From positions 1-30,028 of the IMG/VR virus record IMGVR_UViG_3300025410_000065: a stretch of DNA of 30,028 bases; one strand, given 5' to 3'. This document shows, one piece after another, positions 10,406 through 19,563 of the stretch. A model generated the notes under the pieces. That model had not been told where the DNA came from, made no database searches, and worked only from the letters and a program-made list of their open reading frames with translations. Source of the DNA: a virus. Position 1 is the stretch's first letter. Every line of letters starts with the position of its first letter. Made by a program: the position numbers and the translations under genes.

Positions 10406-13400
10406 GTGACAACTGTTAAATATCTTGGCCCAAATACTGTGGCTAAACGCCAGACCCTTTTTATACCACTTGATGATCCTAAAATTTCTCCTTTAAATAT
10501 AGGTCAAACTAATGCCAGTGTTGGCGCAGAAATTAAAGTAGTTGGCGGGACAAGTGTGTTCTTAGCTTCAAACACTTTATCTTCACCAGATAATGGTTTT
10601 TTTATTGCTACTCCAATTCAGTTGGGAGGTAATAAAAATAATTCTACTTTACAAGCAATAACAAACCTACAGTATGACTGGACAACTCAAGATTTAATAT
10701 TAACTTTTAATTTTGATACAACAAATACAAATAATGCACTACTTAATGATTTTTTAATAACTTTTTATCAAGGCACAACAGCATATCCAGTACAATCTTT
10801 TATAATTAATAAAACATCTACCAGCCAAACATATAAATTAACTGCTGGGGCAAACGGAAATATGTTTGGAATTCCTGCAACATCTTTTACAAAAATTCAT
10901 GTAGCAGCACAAGATAGTAATGGAAATACTGGACCTTATGCTGAATTATTAAATGTTGCACACCATTCAACTCTTCCAGTAGCAACATATTCTGTTACAG
11001 CAATGCAAAATGGATATTATGTTGCATTTACAAATGTTCCAACTAGTGATCCATCATATAACTATATAGAAGTTGTTGAATACGTAAGTGATTCAGCAAC
11101 AGAGCCAACAGGTGTTGATTATCAAGAAGTTTATTTGTCATCTCAAAATCCAGCTTTTATAATAACCTCTACAACTCAAAAAAGATGGGTAAAGGCAAGA
11201 TATACAGACAAGCTAGGAGATACAGATAATGCTTTTGGTATTGCTTATTCAGTAACTCCAATTAATCCAGTACAAGTAGATACAATTCCTCCAGATGAAG
11301 TTCAATCAGTATCAGCTGCCTGGAGCGGAGATAATATAGTAATTACTTATAAGTTGCCAGTTGCAAATTCTGATTCTTCAAATGTGCCTATAAGACTTAT
11401 AGCCCTTTTAACTGAAGCACAAACAAATGGAAGAACTGCATCTATAACTTTTTATCCAAATGATAGAACCAATTCAAGTACAAATCAAACATTTACTATT
11501 GCTGCTTCAGATATAGCAGCACAAACAGGAAATTATTTTTCTTCATATAACGGTGTTCTTAAAGGCGCAGATGCAGTAGACAATAGAACAAGTGGAAAAA
11601 GTTTTTCAACAGGTACAAGAGTAAATCCACTTTTAGGCATTACTCCATCACTTTCTAATTTTAATATTATTGGAATACCAAATGGTTTTGTTTTAATTCC
11701 ATATAATTCTCCTTCAGGAGCAACTTATACAAATATTTATGCAAGATCAACAGACTGGGGATCAGATACACCCACAAGTGTTGATTTAGTTGGTGTAACA
11801 ACAACAGGAATTCCTTTTACATATTACACAACATCATTTGATCTTATTTACTTAAAAATGAATTACACTAATAATTTTGGTGATTTTTCTAATTTTTCTA
11901 CTGGAACATCAACACAACCACTTGATCCAGCAAGCTTTACAACTGCACCTCCAGCTAAACCATCAATAGCACTTGAAACAAATGGTGCAACTTATAATTC
12001 GTTAAATATAAAAATTTCTACTTCAGACACTACAGTAACAAAAGGTTACTATGTAATGTTTGGAATTTCGGGATCAATGATGAATGCCATGACTATGAAT
12101 ATGGTTCCTATTGTCGGTGCAGATACAGATTATTTAATTACCAATCTTTTGCCAAATACATCTTACGATATATATGCTGTAGGATATAATGACTCTAATG
12201 TTCTAGGAACATATTCAGATATGTTGACTTTAACAACTTTAACGGTAAGTCCTTCTGCGCCAACAAATGTAACATTAACTCCATCACCATACAGTGCATT
12301 AGCAACTTGGACTGCACCAAATTCTTCTCCTTCACAAATAGCGCAATATGGAATTGCATTGTATAATTCTACAAATTCTCCAACAATAACTTTACTATCA
12401 GAAGAGTATACATTTGGAACTACTTATTCAATTGCTGGATTACTTTCAAATAATTCATATTATATAAAAGTTTATTCAAAAGATATATATGGCAATGAAA
12501 GTGACCAAGTACAAAGCAGTACTATTACATTAAATTCTGTAGGTCAAACAAGTAACGGATCTGCACCAAACTCTTCACCTACACCAACAGTAATACCATT
12601 GTTTGCTGCTTTAGAAGTAAAATGGACTGCTATTTCAAATGTTGATGCAACAACATATGAAGTGCACATATCTAAAACAAATAATTTTACACCTTCATCA
12701 CTAACTAAATCAATAGAAACTTTTGGAACTTTTGCAGTAATTAAAACATTACCAGACGGCTCAGCATTAGATTTTGTAAGTACATATTATGTAAAAATTG
12801 TAGCAAAAGATTTTGATGGATCAGCACCTGCAAGCACTCAAGCATCTGGAACACCATCTCAAATTAACAATGGAGATCTTGCAGCTAACTCTGTTGTAGC
12901 AAATAATATAATTGCAGGATCAATAAATGCAGATAAAGTAGATGCAACAAATCTTCTTGTCAACAAAATATTTTCTGTGGGTTCAGGCGGATCTTATCAG
13001 ATAAAAATAGATGCGAGCGGTAATGGAACAACAACTCCTTACAAACTAGTCAGTGGTTATGGTTCATATTCAGACACTGGAACTGCATTTTACTTAGATT
13101 CTAATGGTAAGTTTTCTCTTAAAGATAGATTATATTTTGATGGTAATTCAACATTAACAGTTAATGGAGTTATCAATGCCCAATCTGGTAACTTTGCTGG
13201 AGCAATGACTGTTGACAATGGAACTATGAAGTTTGGTAAATCAGTTAATGGCTCTAATAGTGGAATTTATATTGGCGCAACTGGAGACTATATATATTCA
13301 GATGGAAAGTTTAGCCTAGGCTCTAATCGGGTAACTTGGGATGGTTCAGCCCTTACAATTGCTGGAAATATAAATGCAGCAGGCGGAACATTTACTGGAA

Positions 13401-15067
13401 ATGTGGGAATTGGAACAGGATCAATATATGGTTCTTCTGGTTCATATACAATTTCAGGGGTAGTTGGAAATGGAACTAATGCAGTATTTACAACAACTAC
13501 AGCACATGGATTTATAGCAAATACAACCAAAGTATTTATTAATGGATTAACAAATGCGGGATTCTACGGAATATATACTGTTACAGCAGTAACAACAAAT
13601 ACATTTACAGTTGCAAATACAACAAATGCTACTTTAACTGGACAAACAGGTATTGTTCAAAATATAACAAATGGTTTTGTTTTAAATAGTAATACTCTTA
13701 ACTTTGGTAACTCTACATTTATTGATGCAGCGGGAGGTGGAGTTTTATATACCAGTTCTGCAAATATTGGTGGTTGGACAGTTGATAAATATAGAATTTC
13801 ACATTTAAGGTCTGGTAAATATATTGGATTGTCAACAACAGATACATATGCTATATTTGCAGGTGGAACAGATTCTACAGGTACTTCAGCAGCATTTGGC
13901 GTAACACCAACGGGTGCTGTTACTGCAACAAATATGACAATTCTAGGCGGAAGTTTAGATATTGGATCAGCATCTCCAAATGGATTCCACGTAACATCTG
14001 GTGGTATTATGACTGCTGCGGGGGCTACTATTGATGGAACAATTACTGCAAGAGGTGGTTCATTTACTGGTAACGTACAATTAAATGGTGGATCTTTATA
14101 TGCAGGAACAACACCAAATACTGGACCAAGTTTAACAATAAACTCCACAGGATTAGCAGCATTTTCATCAGGTTCAACAGTTACTACAGAAATTTTAACT
14201 ACCCCACTCGGAACAACATCTGGAACTAGCACGACTCCAAGAAATAATATAATACCTCAACTTCCATCAGGATTTCCACAAATAGGATTCTTTACTCAAG
14301 CAGCATCTATAGGTGGATTTATTGTTGATTCAACAAGAATAATGAATTCAGCGGGAACTCTGGTATTAACCTCTGGAACAGCAGCAGGAGAAAGATTTGC
14401 AATAACAGATTCTCAAAATGTATATAAATTACAACTGTCAGTACCAAGTTTAGGAACAGATAATATAATTGCGGCAGGTGGATATACAGTTATTAATAAT
14501 ATAAACACATATACACCAACATTTAGGGTAACCGCAGCAGGAAAATTATATGCGACTGGTGCTGAGATTAGCGGTAACATTATTGCTAAAGGTTTCTTTA
14601 TTGATCAAAACAATTATTGGAATACATCAACAGACGGACTTAGTATTACTGGAAATACATTTAATGTGGGAAGTTCAAATTCATTTATTAATGCTACAAG
14701 CACAGGGGTAGTAACATTACAATCAAGCTATACAAGATCAAATTCAACTGGTAACTCAGGAACTGGAGCTGATACAGCAATATCAGCAAACGTATCTTCT
14801 AAAATTGTTGTAGGTTCAAATCTTGTTTTACAAGGAATACCAACTTATGGTAATATGGACAACACAAATAATAATTCATCCACAACAACCCCATATCTAG
14901 GGGTAAGTGGTTTTGGAACATTGCCAAGACAAAGAATGGTTATTGAAGATCCAGTAACTGGTCAACTGGCATTAGGAATGGCTGTTTATTATGCCAATAC
15001 AACATATCATAATTCCACACCAGGCGCAAGCTCTGGTGTCGTAGGAGATTTGTGGGTGCAATACTAA
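10406..15067 (+). CDS. Central tail fibre protein with FN3 domains and fibre repeats
   Basis: This 1553-residue protein is likely a tail fibre or tip attachment protein acting in host recognition. It uses a GTG start, chosen because AGGAAGGGG lies 5 bases upstream. N-terminal beta domains (1-500) are followed by fibronectin-III-like domains near 512-612, 617-712 and 722-815, each ending in the usual Y-x-I-x-V-Y/A strand. An ANSVVANNIIAGSINADKV segment near 826-845 matches the linker seen in J-type central fibres. Then come repeated fibre motifs of the form GG-S/T-F-T-G-N-V (near 924, 990 and 1215), followed by Gly/Ser/Asn-rich beta-helix-like sequence. The C-terminus ends in GDLWVQY. Composition is strongly Thr/Asn/Ser with almost no Cys. 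The next ATG starts right after its stop codon. No chaperone-type autoprotease is recognised. Confidence 0.82.
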   Translation: MTTVKYLGPNTVAKRQTLFIPLDDPKISPLNIGQTNASVGAEIKVVGGTSVFLASNTLSSPDNGFFIATPIQLGGNKNNSTLQAITNLQYDWTTQDLILTFNFDTTNTNNALLNDFLITFYQGTTAYPVQSFIINKTSTSQTYKLTAGANGNMFGIPATSFTKIHVAAQDSNGNTGPYAELLNVAHHSTLPVATYSVTAMQNGYYVAFTNVPTSDPSYNYIEVVEYVSDSATEPTGVDYQEVYLSSQNPAFIITSTTQKRWVKARYTDKLGDTDNAFGIAYSVTPINPVQVDTIPPDEVQSVSAAWSGDNIVITYKLPVANSDSSNVPIRLIALLTEAQTNGRTASITFYPNDRTNSSTNQTFTIAASDIAAQTGNYFSSYNGVLKGADAVDNRTSGKSFSTGTRVNPLLGITPSLSNFNIIGIPNGFVLIPYNSPSGATYTNIYARSTDWGSDTPTSVDLVGVTTTGIPFTYYTTSFDLIYLKMNYTNNFGDFSNFSTGTSTQPLDPASFTTAPPAKPSIALETNGATYNSLNIKISTSDTTVTKGYYVMFGISGSMMNAMTMNMVPIVGADTDYLITNLLPNTSYDIYAVGYNDSNVLGTYSDMLTLTTLTVSPSAPTNVTLTPSPYSALATWTAPNSSPSQIAQYGIALYNSTNSPTITLLSEEYTFGTTYSIAGLLSNNSYYIKVYSKDIYGNESDQVQSSTITLNSVGQTSNGSAPNSSPTPTVIPLFAALEVKWTAISNVDATTYEVHISKTNNFTPSSLTKSIETFGTFAVIKTLPDGSALDFVSTYYVKIVAKDFDGSAPASTQASGTPSQINNGDLAANSVVANNIIAGSINADKVDATNLLVNKIFSVGSGGSYQIKIDASGNGTTTPYKLVSGYGSYSDTGTAFYLDSNGKFSLKDRLYFDGNSTLTVNGVINAQSGNFAGAMTVDNGTMKFGKSVNGSNSGIYIGATGDYIYSDGKFSLGSNRVTWDGSALTIAGNINAAGGTFTGNVGIGTGSIYGSSGSYTISGVVGNGTNAVFTTTTAHGFIANTTKVFINGLTNAGFYGIYTVTAVTTNTFTVANTTNATLTGQTGIVQNITNGFVLNSNTLNFGNSTFIDAAGGGVLYTSSANIGGWTVDKYRISHLRSGKYIGLSTTDTYAIFAGGTDSTGTSAAFGVTPTGAVTATNMTILGGSLDIGSASPNGFHVTSGGIMTAAGATIDGTITARGGSFTGNVQLNGGSLYAGTTPNTGPSLTINSTGLAAFSSGSTVTTEILTTPLGTTSGTSTTPRNNIIPQLPSGFPQIGFFTQAASIGGFIVDSTRIMNSAGTLVLTSGTAAGERFAITDSQNVYKLQLSVPSLGTDNIIAAGGYTVINNINTYTPTFRVTAAGKLYATGAEISGNIIAKGFFIDQNNYWNTSTDGLSITGNTFNVGSSNSFINATSTGVVTLQSSYTRSNSTGNSGTGADTAISANVSSKIVVGSNLVLQGIPTYGNMDNTNNNSSTTTPYLGVSGFGTLPRQRMVIEDPVTGQLALGMAVYYANTTYHNSTPGASSGVVGDLWVQY

Positions 15068-18000
15068 ATGCCATTTTATATTAAAACATCAAATTCTGGC
15101 TGGTCAAAAGGAACAGGTTTTTTTGTTAAAACTTCACCAACTACATGGAAGCCAGTATTAAAAGCTTTTGTTAAAAATGTAACAGGTGGATGGTCTCAAT
15201 TTTGGCCAAAAATTGGCCCTTCCTTAACAACTCCTTTGGGTATTACAACAAATCAAACACAATATCCTTCATCTGGAAATGCATACCCAAAACTAACTGG
15301 ATATAATTATCATTGGAATTATAATGGGTCTTTAACTTTAAATTATAGTTTTCAAAAATCTAGCACTGCTAATGGTTCATATTCAAATGTTACAGGATCT
15401 GGCGGAACTGGTCCTATATCAAATCCTAGCCTAGCAACTTTTACAAATAGTCCAAGTGATTACACTGTTCAATATCCAGGAGATTTTGTTGCAAATCCAA
15501 CATATTTTACATTTACTATTACTGCTACAGATAGTAATGGAGTAACAACAGAAACAAGTAATGTTCAAAATAATGGAAATGGTTATGTTGCTATATATGC
15601 TCCAACTACAACCATATCTGGCAACTATTGGCAATCAGGACCATATTTTTCAAATTCAAGTACAAATTATTATATAGGTACAGTATCAAATGCTTCATAT
15701 ACAAGAACTTATATCACAAGAAGTGATGGAACAGTTATGTTAAATGATACTACATTTAACTCTAAGGTTAAGACAAGTCTTGGACAAACTCCTACAGATA
15801 ATCAAGGATCAGTATATCAAATTATTTTTGACAGCACAGATGTAGGTAAAACTTATAGTGCGTATACAATAGCTTATGATTTAAGTAATAATGGTACAAG
15901 CAGTGGAATAGCAACTATGTCAACAAGTGTTTTAGTGGCATTAACAATTTCTACACAGCCAACAACAACACTAACGGGGCAAGATGTAGCACCAGGTAAT
16001 GGTTTGCAAGGAAATACAGGAACATTTTCTACAACCCCAGATGGCGTATTTTGGACATGGCAAATTTCAACAGACAATGTAAAATGGTATACAATGTATT
16101 CAGATACATCTTTTACACCAGTTTCCAGCGGTACAGATACTATACAAGGTCAAAACCATACATTAACAATTCCTTATTCTGTAAATTATTATACGACATC
16201 TTGGCAAACCGTATCCCCAATTGGAAAATATATTAGGTTTTATTCAAATGCTTATATAGGGTCAACATATGCAAATCAACCATCTAATTCTGGACTAGGA
16301 CCAATACTTGATCCTACCCCGCAACCAATAGTTAGTCCAAGTATTAGTGCATCAACAGTTGGAAAAACAATTTATGGTAATATGGGGTCATGGAGTTTTC
16401 ATCCAAGCAATTATAGTTATTATTGGAAATGGATGAATGGATCAACATTAACCCCATTGACAAATGGCGTTGGAACAGCAAGTGTAACAAATAAAATTAT
16501 CAGTGGAACAACGGGAACTTTAACAACTTTATATCCAGGCGGATACAGAGTTGGGGGATCACTAACAGTATCTTCAGTAGATGGATTATTTAATGGTACT
16601 CAAACAATAACTGCTATATTTCAAAATATTATATCTTTTAATCTTACTGTACCAGCATATAGTTTGACAACTGCATACACTGCTAATACAAGCTATGTTT
16701 TGTATCAAGGTATTATATATCAATCTGTTATAAATATTCCAACTGCTGCTGCATACGCAGGTAATTCCTATTCTGCTGGCTCAAGTGTAACTTACAATGG
16801 ATATAGATATTATGCATTAACAAGTGTACCAGCATATAGCAGCGTATACCCAGCCTCTTTAGATACTTCTATGTATCCTTCAGGAAATTCTTCATCAACT
16901 TCATATTGGAAATTTGTTAGTCCAACAGATACTTATTTTTTCACATCTTTAGATGGTACAAATACTTCAAGTAGTGGTGCTGTAGCAGGGCTATCTTATA
17001 ATGAAGGTTTTCAACAAACGTCACCTGGAATATATCCTTTGTTTTTACCAAGCACGGATAATAATACTGGTATATCATTAGTTGGAAAAACTTTATATTT
17101 TATTGTACAAGCAACAAATTATTATACAATATCGTCTTATTCTGCAACAAAAACAATATACGGACTAGCATCGGCAACTTTAGGTTCAGTTACAAATGGA
17201 GATACAGTTGCATCAGTGCCATATACATTAACAAATGGTGGAGAATTAGATCTTTCAATATCACCTACTTCTAAAAACATAGTTTTTACAACCCCAGTAT
17301 ATGGAACCTCTGGAACAATTAGCATAACAGGGCTTACAGATGGAACAACATATACTTTAAGCGCAATACCATATAACCCAGATTTTTATGCTGGTACAAC
17401 ACAAACAGCTACTTTATTACCAGCATTGCCTTTACGTACAGTTACATTTTATGGGAATACAAATACTGGTGGAAGTACAACATCTCAAACTACAAATAGC
17501 CCATCGCCACTTAGGTTAAATGGATTTACAAAAACAGGATATTCATTTAATGGATGGAACACATCAGCTGACGGTACGGGCACTTCTTATTCGGATGGAG
17601 CAACATATAACTTTTTAACTGATTTATCTCTTTATGCACAATGGTCTATTATTCATGTATATCCATCAATTACAATGAGTAATAACACAGGCATAACTTC
17701 TTCTAGTGCTACAATTAACTGGACATCAACAAATCAATCTTATGCATATGTTAATTCAACCTATGCTGGCAATGTAACAAGTTATACTTTTACTGGTTTG
17801 TCAGCAAGTACTAATTATAGTGGAACTGTAACTGTTTATTCATCAAGTGGAGATTCAGCTTCTGCAAATTACAGTTTTACAACTTCGGCAGCATTAACTT
17901 CTCCAATTATATCAGGATCTTCAATAAGTCCATCATCTGGAACAGCGGGATCAACAACTTTTATAGCAATTGTTGGAACTGTAACGGGAAACCCTACTCC

Positions 18001-18508
18001 ATCCATAAGCTATCAATGGCAATATTTTAGCAGTACTTCTTATACTTACGTAAATGTGTCAGGTGCAATATCAAGTACTTACACGCCACCTTCTAATTTT
18101 AACACCTTATACCCAAACCTTGGATTCTATTGTGCAATAACCGCAACAAATTCGCAAGGATCAGCAATTGATCGTCCCTCTGCAACATTAAGTAATCCTG
18201 CAGCTTCCGCCCCAACAGTAGTAAATGTATCTGGGGACAACTTATTAACAAAAGGTGGAACTTTTATATGGTCTGCAAATGGGTCTCCCGCCCCAACTTA
18301 TAGAATAGTTATCGGATATAATGCAACCAATTCTGCTGGCCCATTTAGCACAAAATATGACAGCGGAATAGGATCAATACTAACATCAATTAGACCAGGG
18401 TATGATATATCTGGATATACATTTGTGGCGGGTTATTATAGATGTACTGTTATTGCAACCAATTCAGCTGGATCAGCAAATGGTTCGGTAGTAACATATA
18501 TGAATTAA
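15068..18508 (+). CDS. Adhesin-like tail protein with InlB/Flg_new repeat and Ig/FN3-like domains
   Basis: This 1146-residue protein starts directly after the fibre stop with no gap. Its first 50 residues contain a repeated K-x-FFVKTS...W...FVKNVTGGWSQFWP pattern common at the start of phage tail proteins. A Tyr/Ser/Thr/Asn-rich central region of beta domains follows. Residues 790-859 form a clear Listeria-Bacteroides (InlB B, Flg_new) repeat: a VTFYGN strand, NGFTKTGYSFNGWNTSADGT in the middle, and a closing LYAQW. After it come an FN3-like domain (about 864-945), an Ig-like domain starting GSSISPSSGTAG and containing YQW and FYCAITATNSQG (about 948-1035), and a final Ig-like domain to the end. 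There is no signal peptide, so it is a virion part and not a secreted bacterial adhesin. It probably binds host surface proteins or glycans. Confidence 0.75.
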   Translation: MPFYIKTSNSGWSKGTGFFVKTSPTTWKPVLKAFVKNVTGGWSQFWPKIGPSLTTPLGITTNQTQYPSSGNAYPKLTGYNYHWNYNGSLTLNYSFQKSSTANGSYSNVTGSGGTGPISNPSLATFTNSPSDYTVQYPGDFVANPTYFTFTITATDSNGVTTETSNVQNNGNGYVAIYAPTTTISGNYWQSGPYFSNSSTNYYIGTVSNASYTRTYITRSDGTVMLNDTTFNSKVKTSLGQTPTDNQGSVYQIIFDSTDVGKTYSAYTIAYDLSNNGTSSGIATMSTSVLVALTISTQPTTTLTGQDVAPGNGLQGNTGTFSTTPDGVFWTWQISTDNVKWYTMYSDTSFTPVSSGTDTIQGQNHTLTIPYSVNYYTTSWQTVSPIGKYIRFYSNAYIGSTYANQPSNSGLGPILDPTPQPIVSPSISASTVGKTIYGNMGSWSFHPSNYSYYWKWMNGSTLTPLTNGVGTASVTNKIISGTTGTLTTLYPGGYRVGGSLTVSSVDGLFNGTQTITAIFQNIISFNLTVPAYSLTTAYTANTSYVLYQGIIYQSVINIPTAAAYAGNSYSAGSSVTYNGYRYYALTSVPAYSSVYPASLDTSMYPSGNSSSTSYWKFVSPTDTYFFTSLDGTNTSSSGAVAGLSYNEGFQQTSPGIYPLFLPSTDNNTGISLVGKTLYFIVQATNYYTISSYSATKTIYGLASATLGSVTNGDTVASVPYTLTNGGELDLSISPTSKNIVFTTPVYGTSGTISITGLTDGTTYTLSAIPYNPDFYAGTTQTATLLPALPLRTVTFYGNTNTGGSTTSQTTNSPSPLRLNGFTKTGYSFNGWNTSADGTGTSYSDGATYNFLTDLSLYAQWSIIHVYPSITMSNNTGITSSSATINWTSTNQSYAYVNSTYAGNVTSYTFTGLSASTNYSGTVTVYSSSGDSASANYSFTTSAALTSPIISGSSISPSSGTAGSTTFIAIVGTVTGNPTPSISYQWQYFSSTSYTYVNVSGAISSTYTPPSNFNTLYPNLGFYCAITATNSQGSAIDRPSATLSNPAASAPTVVNVSGDNLLTKGGTFIWSANGSPAPTYRIVIGYNATNSAGPFSTKYDSGIGSILTSIRPGYDISGYTFVAGYYRCTVIATNSAGSANGSVVTYMN

Positions 18509-18517
18509 GGGGGATAA

Positions 18518-18727
18518 ATGTTAAATGAATTAAGTAATCAAGAAAAAATAAATATATTGAATTTTAAATTATTTTTTTGGCTAGAAAGATTAAAAGAAAA
18601 CAATGATTCTATAGATTTTTTAAATTCTTTAAAAGATGAAGTTAAAATTAATCAAAATGCAAAAAATATAGAAGATATAAATGCAAAAATATCGTTATAT
18701 CAGCAAGAAATAGACAGATTGAATTAA
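18518..18727 (+). CDS. Small coiled-coil protein, unknown function
   Basis: This is a 69-residue Lys/Asn/Glu-rich helical protein with an AAGGGGG ribosome site overlapping the previous stop region. It has a hydrophobic aromatic patch (FKLFFWL, about 15-21) and a C-terminal heptad-like helix (IEDINAKISLYQQEIDRLN). The N-terminus (LS-x-x-EK) and the QNA...I...I-x-x-L ending resemble the product of the next gene at 18755, suggesting duplication. It lies just after the tail fibres and its function is unknown. It could be a small structural or assembly protein. Confidence 0.7.
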   Translation: MLNELSNQEKINILNFKLFFWLERLKENNDSIDFLNSLKDEVKINQNAKNIEDINAKISLYQQEIDRLN

Positions 18728-18739
18728 TAATGATATAAT
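18711..18739 (+). promoter_or_regulatory. Putative promoter, TAGACA / TGA-TATAAT
   Basis: TAGACA at 18711-18716 (one change from TTGACA), a 17-base spacer, and TATAAT at 18734-18739 preceded by TGA make this the best-scoring promoter in the window by eye. The predicted transcription start near 18746 falls inside the AAAGGAGG ribosome site of the next gene, so either the start is a few bases off or the message is nearly leaderless. Overlap with the end of the preceding gene is complete for the -35. Confidence 0.65.
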
Positions 18740-18754
18740 ATGAAAGGAGGAAAA

Positions 18755-18976
18755 ATGACAATTACACTATCTAAAGATGAAAAAACTCAAATTGTTGAGT
18801 CACATATAAAAAATTTAGCTGTTAATAAGTATAATATTACATTGAGCTTGCTGGAAGAAAATTCAAAAACTACTCCAGATCAAAATGCTATTTCAAATTA
18901 TAATGAACAAAGCTCAAATATTGATAAGCAAATTACTGCACTTAATGCAGAGCTTGCCTCTATAACAGCAGAATAA
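18755..18976 (+). CDS. Small coiled-coil protein, probable paralogue of the preceding gene
   Basis: This is a 73-residue protein. I take the ATG at 18755 rather than the in-frame ATG at 18740, because AAAGGAGG (18743-18750) lies between them at ideal distance from 18755. The product is helical, with LSKDEKTQIVESHI at the start and a C-terminal SSNIDKQITALNAELASI heptad pattern. It shares the LS-x-x-EK start and the QNA...ID-x-I layout with the 69-residue protein before it. No membrane segment, metal site or catalytic motif is visible. A strong promoter directly upstream suggests high or separately timed expression. Function unknown. Confidence 0.72.
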   Translation: MTITLSKDEKTQIVESHIKNLAVNKYNITLSLLEENSKTTPDQNAISNYNEQSSNIDKQITALNAELASITAE

Positions 18977-18992
18977 TAGAAAAGAGAAATAA

Positions 18993-19184
18993 ATGGAAAA
19001 AGCAGAATTAATAATCACTGCTCTACAACAACGTATTGGTGAGCTTGTTTCAAATTATGAAACACAAATTGCGGTACTTAGAGCAGAATTAACACAATAT
19101 GCACAACAAGCAGAAGACAAGCAGAAAGCAATAGATGAATATTCTCAAAGCCTTTCAGAAAAAACAACAACCACAAATAACTAA
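18993..19184 (+). CDS. Small coiled-coil protein, unknown function
   Basis: This 63-residue protein is predicted almost wholly helical: KAELIITALQQRIGELVSNY, then ETQIAVLRAELTQYAQQAED, with clear heptads, ending in a polar TTTTNN tail. It has only a weak AAAAGAGAAAT ribosome site. Short proteins of this kind (an ELI...LQ-x-RIGE...YE-x-QIA-LRA-L pattern) are common in marine and freshwater phage genomes, where their role is unknown. The last 50 bases overlap the next gene in another frame. It may be a scaffold-like, tail-associated or host-interaction protein, and no function is assigned. Confidence 0.68.
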   Translation: MEKAELIITALQQRIGELVSNYETQIAVLRAELTQYAQQAEDKQKAIDEYSQSLSEKTTTTNN

Positions 19185-19542
19185 ATCTTTTACACCAATT
19201 GTTCCCAGTGGATTAATAGCCTTAACAGAAAAAGGCTATTTCTACATTAAGGGTAAAAAAAGATTTAAGTTTATTTCTGAAAGAGCCATGTCTACATGGA
19301 ATTTGCCAATTATAAATACTACAGAACAAAAATTGGCGGGAATTACCACAATGGGTACATTAGGTTTAAGAGATGGATCAGTAGTAAAAGATATCTCAGA
19401 TAGTAAGATATACTTAATTAGCGATAATAAAAAAAGACATATTACTAATCCCGACGTGCTTCTTTGGATAAATTCTAGTATAATAGAGGTATCTCAAAAA
19501 GATATTCTTGTTCATGAAGATGGGGATCCACTGGATGAATAA
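19135..19542 (+). CDS. Protein with internal twofold repeat (KKR-x-I module), unknown
   Basis: This 135-residue protein has a basic, Gln-rich N-terminus (1-20) followed by two related modules. Residues 35-67 (Y-x-YIKGKKRFKFIS...W...IINTTEQK) align with 91-124 (K-I-YLISDNKKRHIT...W...IIEVSQKD). Such Y-x-I...GKKR-x-I...W repeats occur in actinobacterial cell-surface proteins and near cell-wall hydrolases, so a surface or cell-wall binding role is possible, but this is an inference. The only usable start, ATG 19135, lies 50 bases inside the previous gene and has a weak AGAAAG site. Later starts would cut into the first module. It ends before an AT palindrome and the HNH gene. Confidence 0.65.
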   Translation: MNILKAFQKKQQPQITKSFTPIVPSGLIALTEKGYFYIKGKKRFKFISERAMSTWNLPIINTTEQKLAGITTMGTLGLRDGSVVKDISDSKIYLISDNKKRHITNPDVLLWINSSIIEVSQKDILVHEDGDPLDE

Positions 19543-19563
19543 AAAAGTTTTTTATATCTTGTA

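Noticed and set aside
13657-14232. 191-codon open frame on the minus strand, Pro/Val-rich
   Set aside because: It lies fully within the fibre gene. Its composition is what the complement of Gly/Thr-rich fibre codons would give, and no ribosome site or start context supports it.
18740-18754. ATG at 18740 as start of the second small coiled-coil gene
   Set aside because: It would place the AAAGGAGG ribosome site inside the coding region, whereas ATG 18755 is at the right distance from it.
19539-19555. ATAAAAAA-G-TTTTTTAT palindrome as a terminator
   Set aside because: The stem is only A:T pairs with no room for a loop, so it would be too weak to stop transcription. It is kept only as a feature of the HNH flank.
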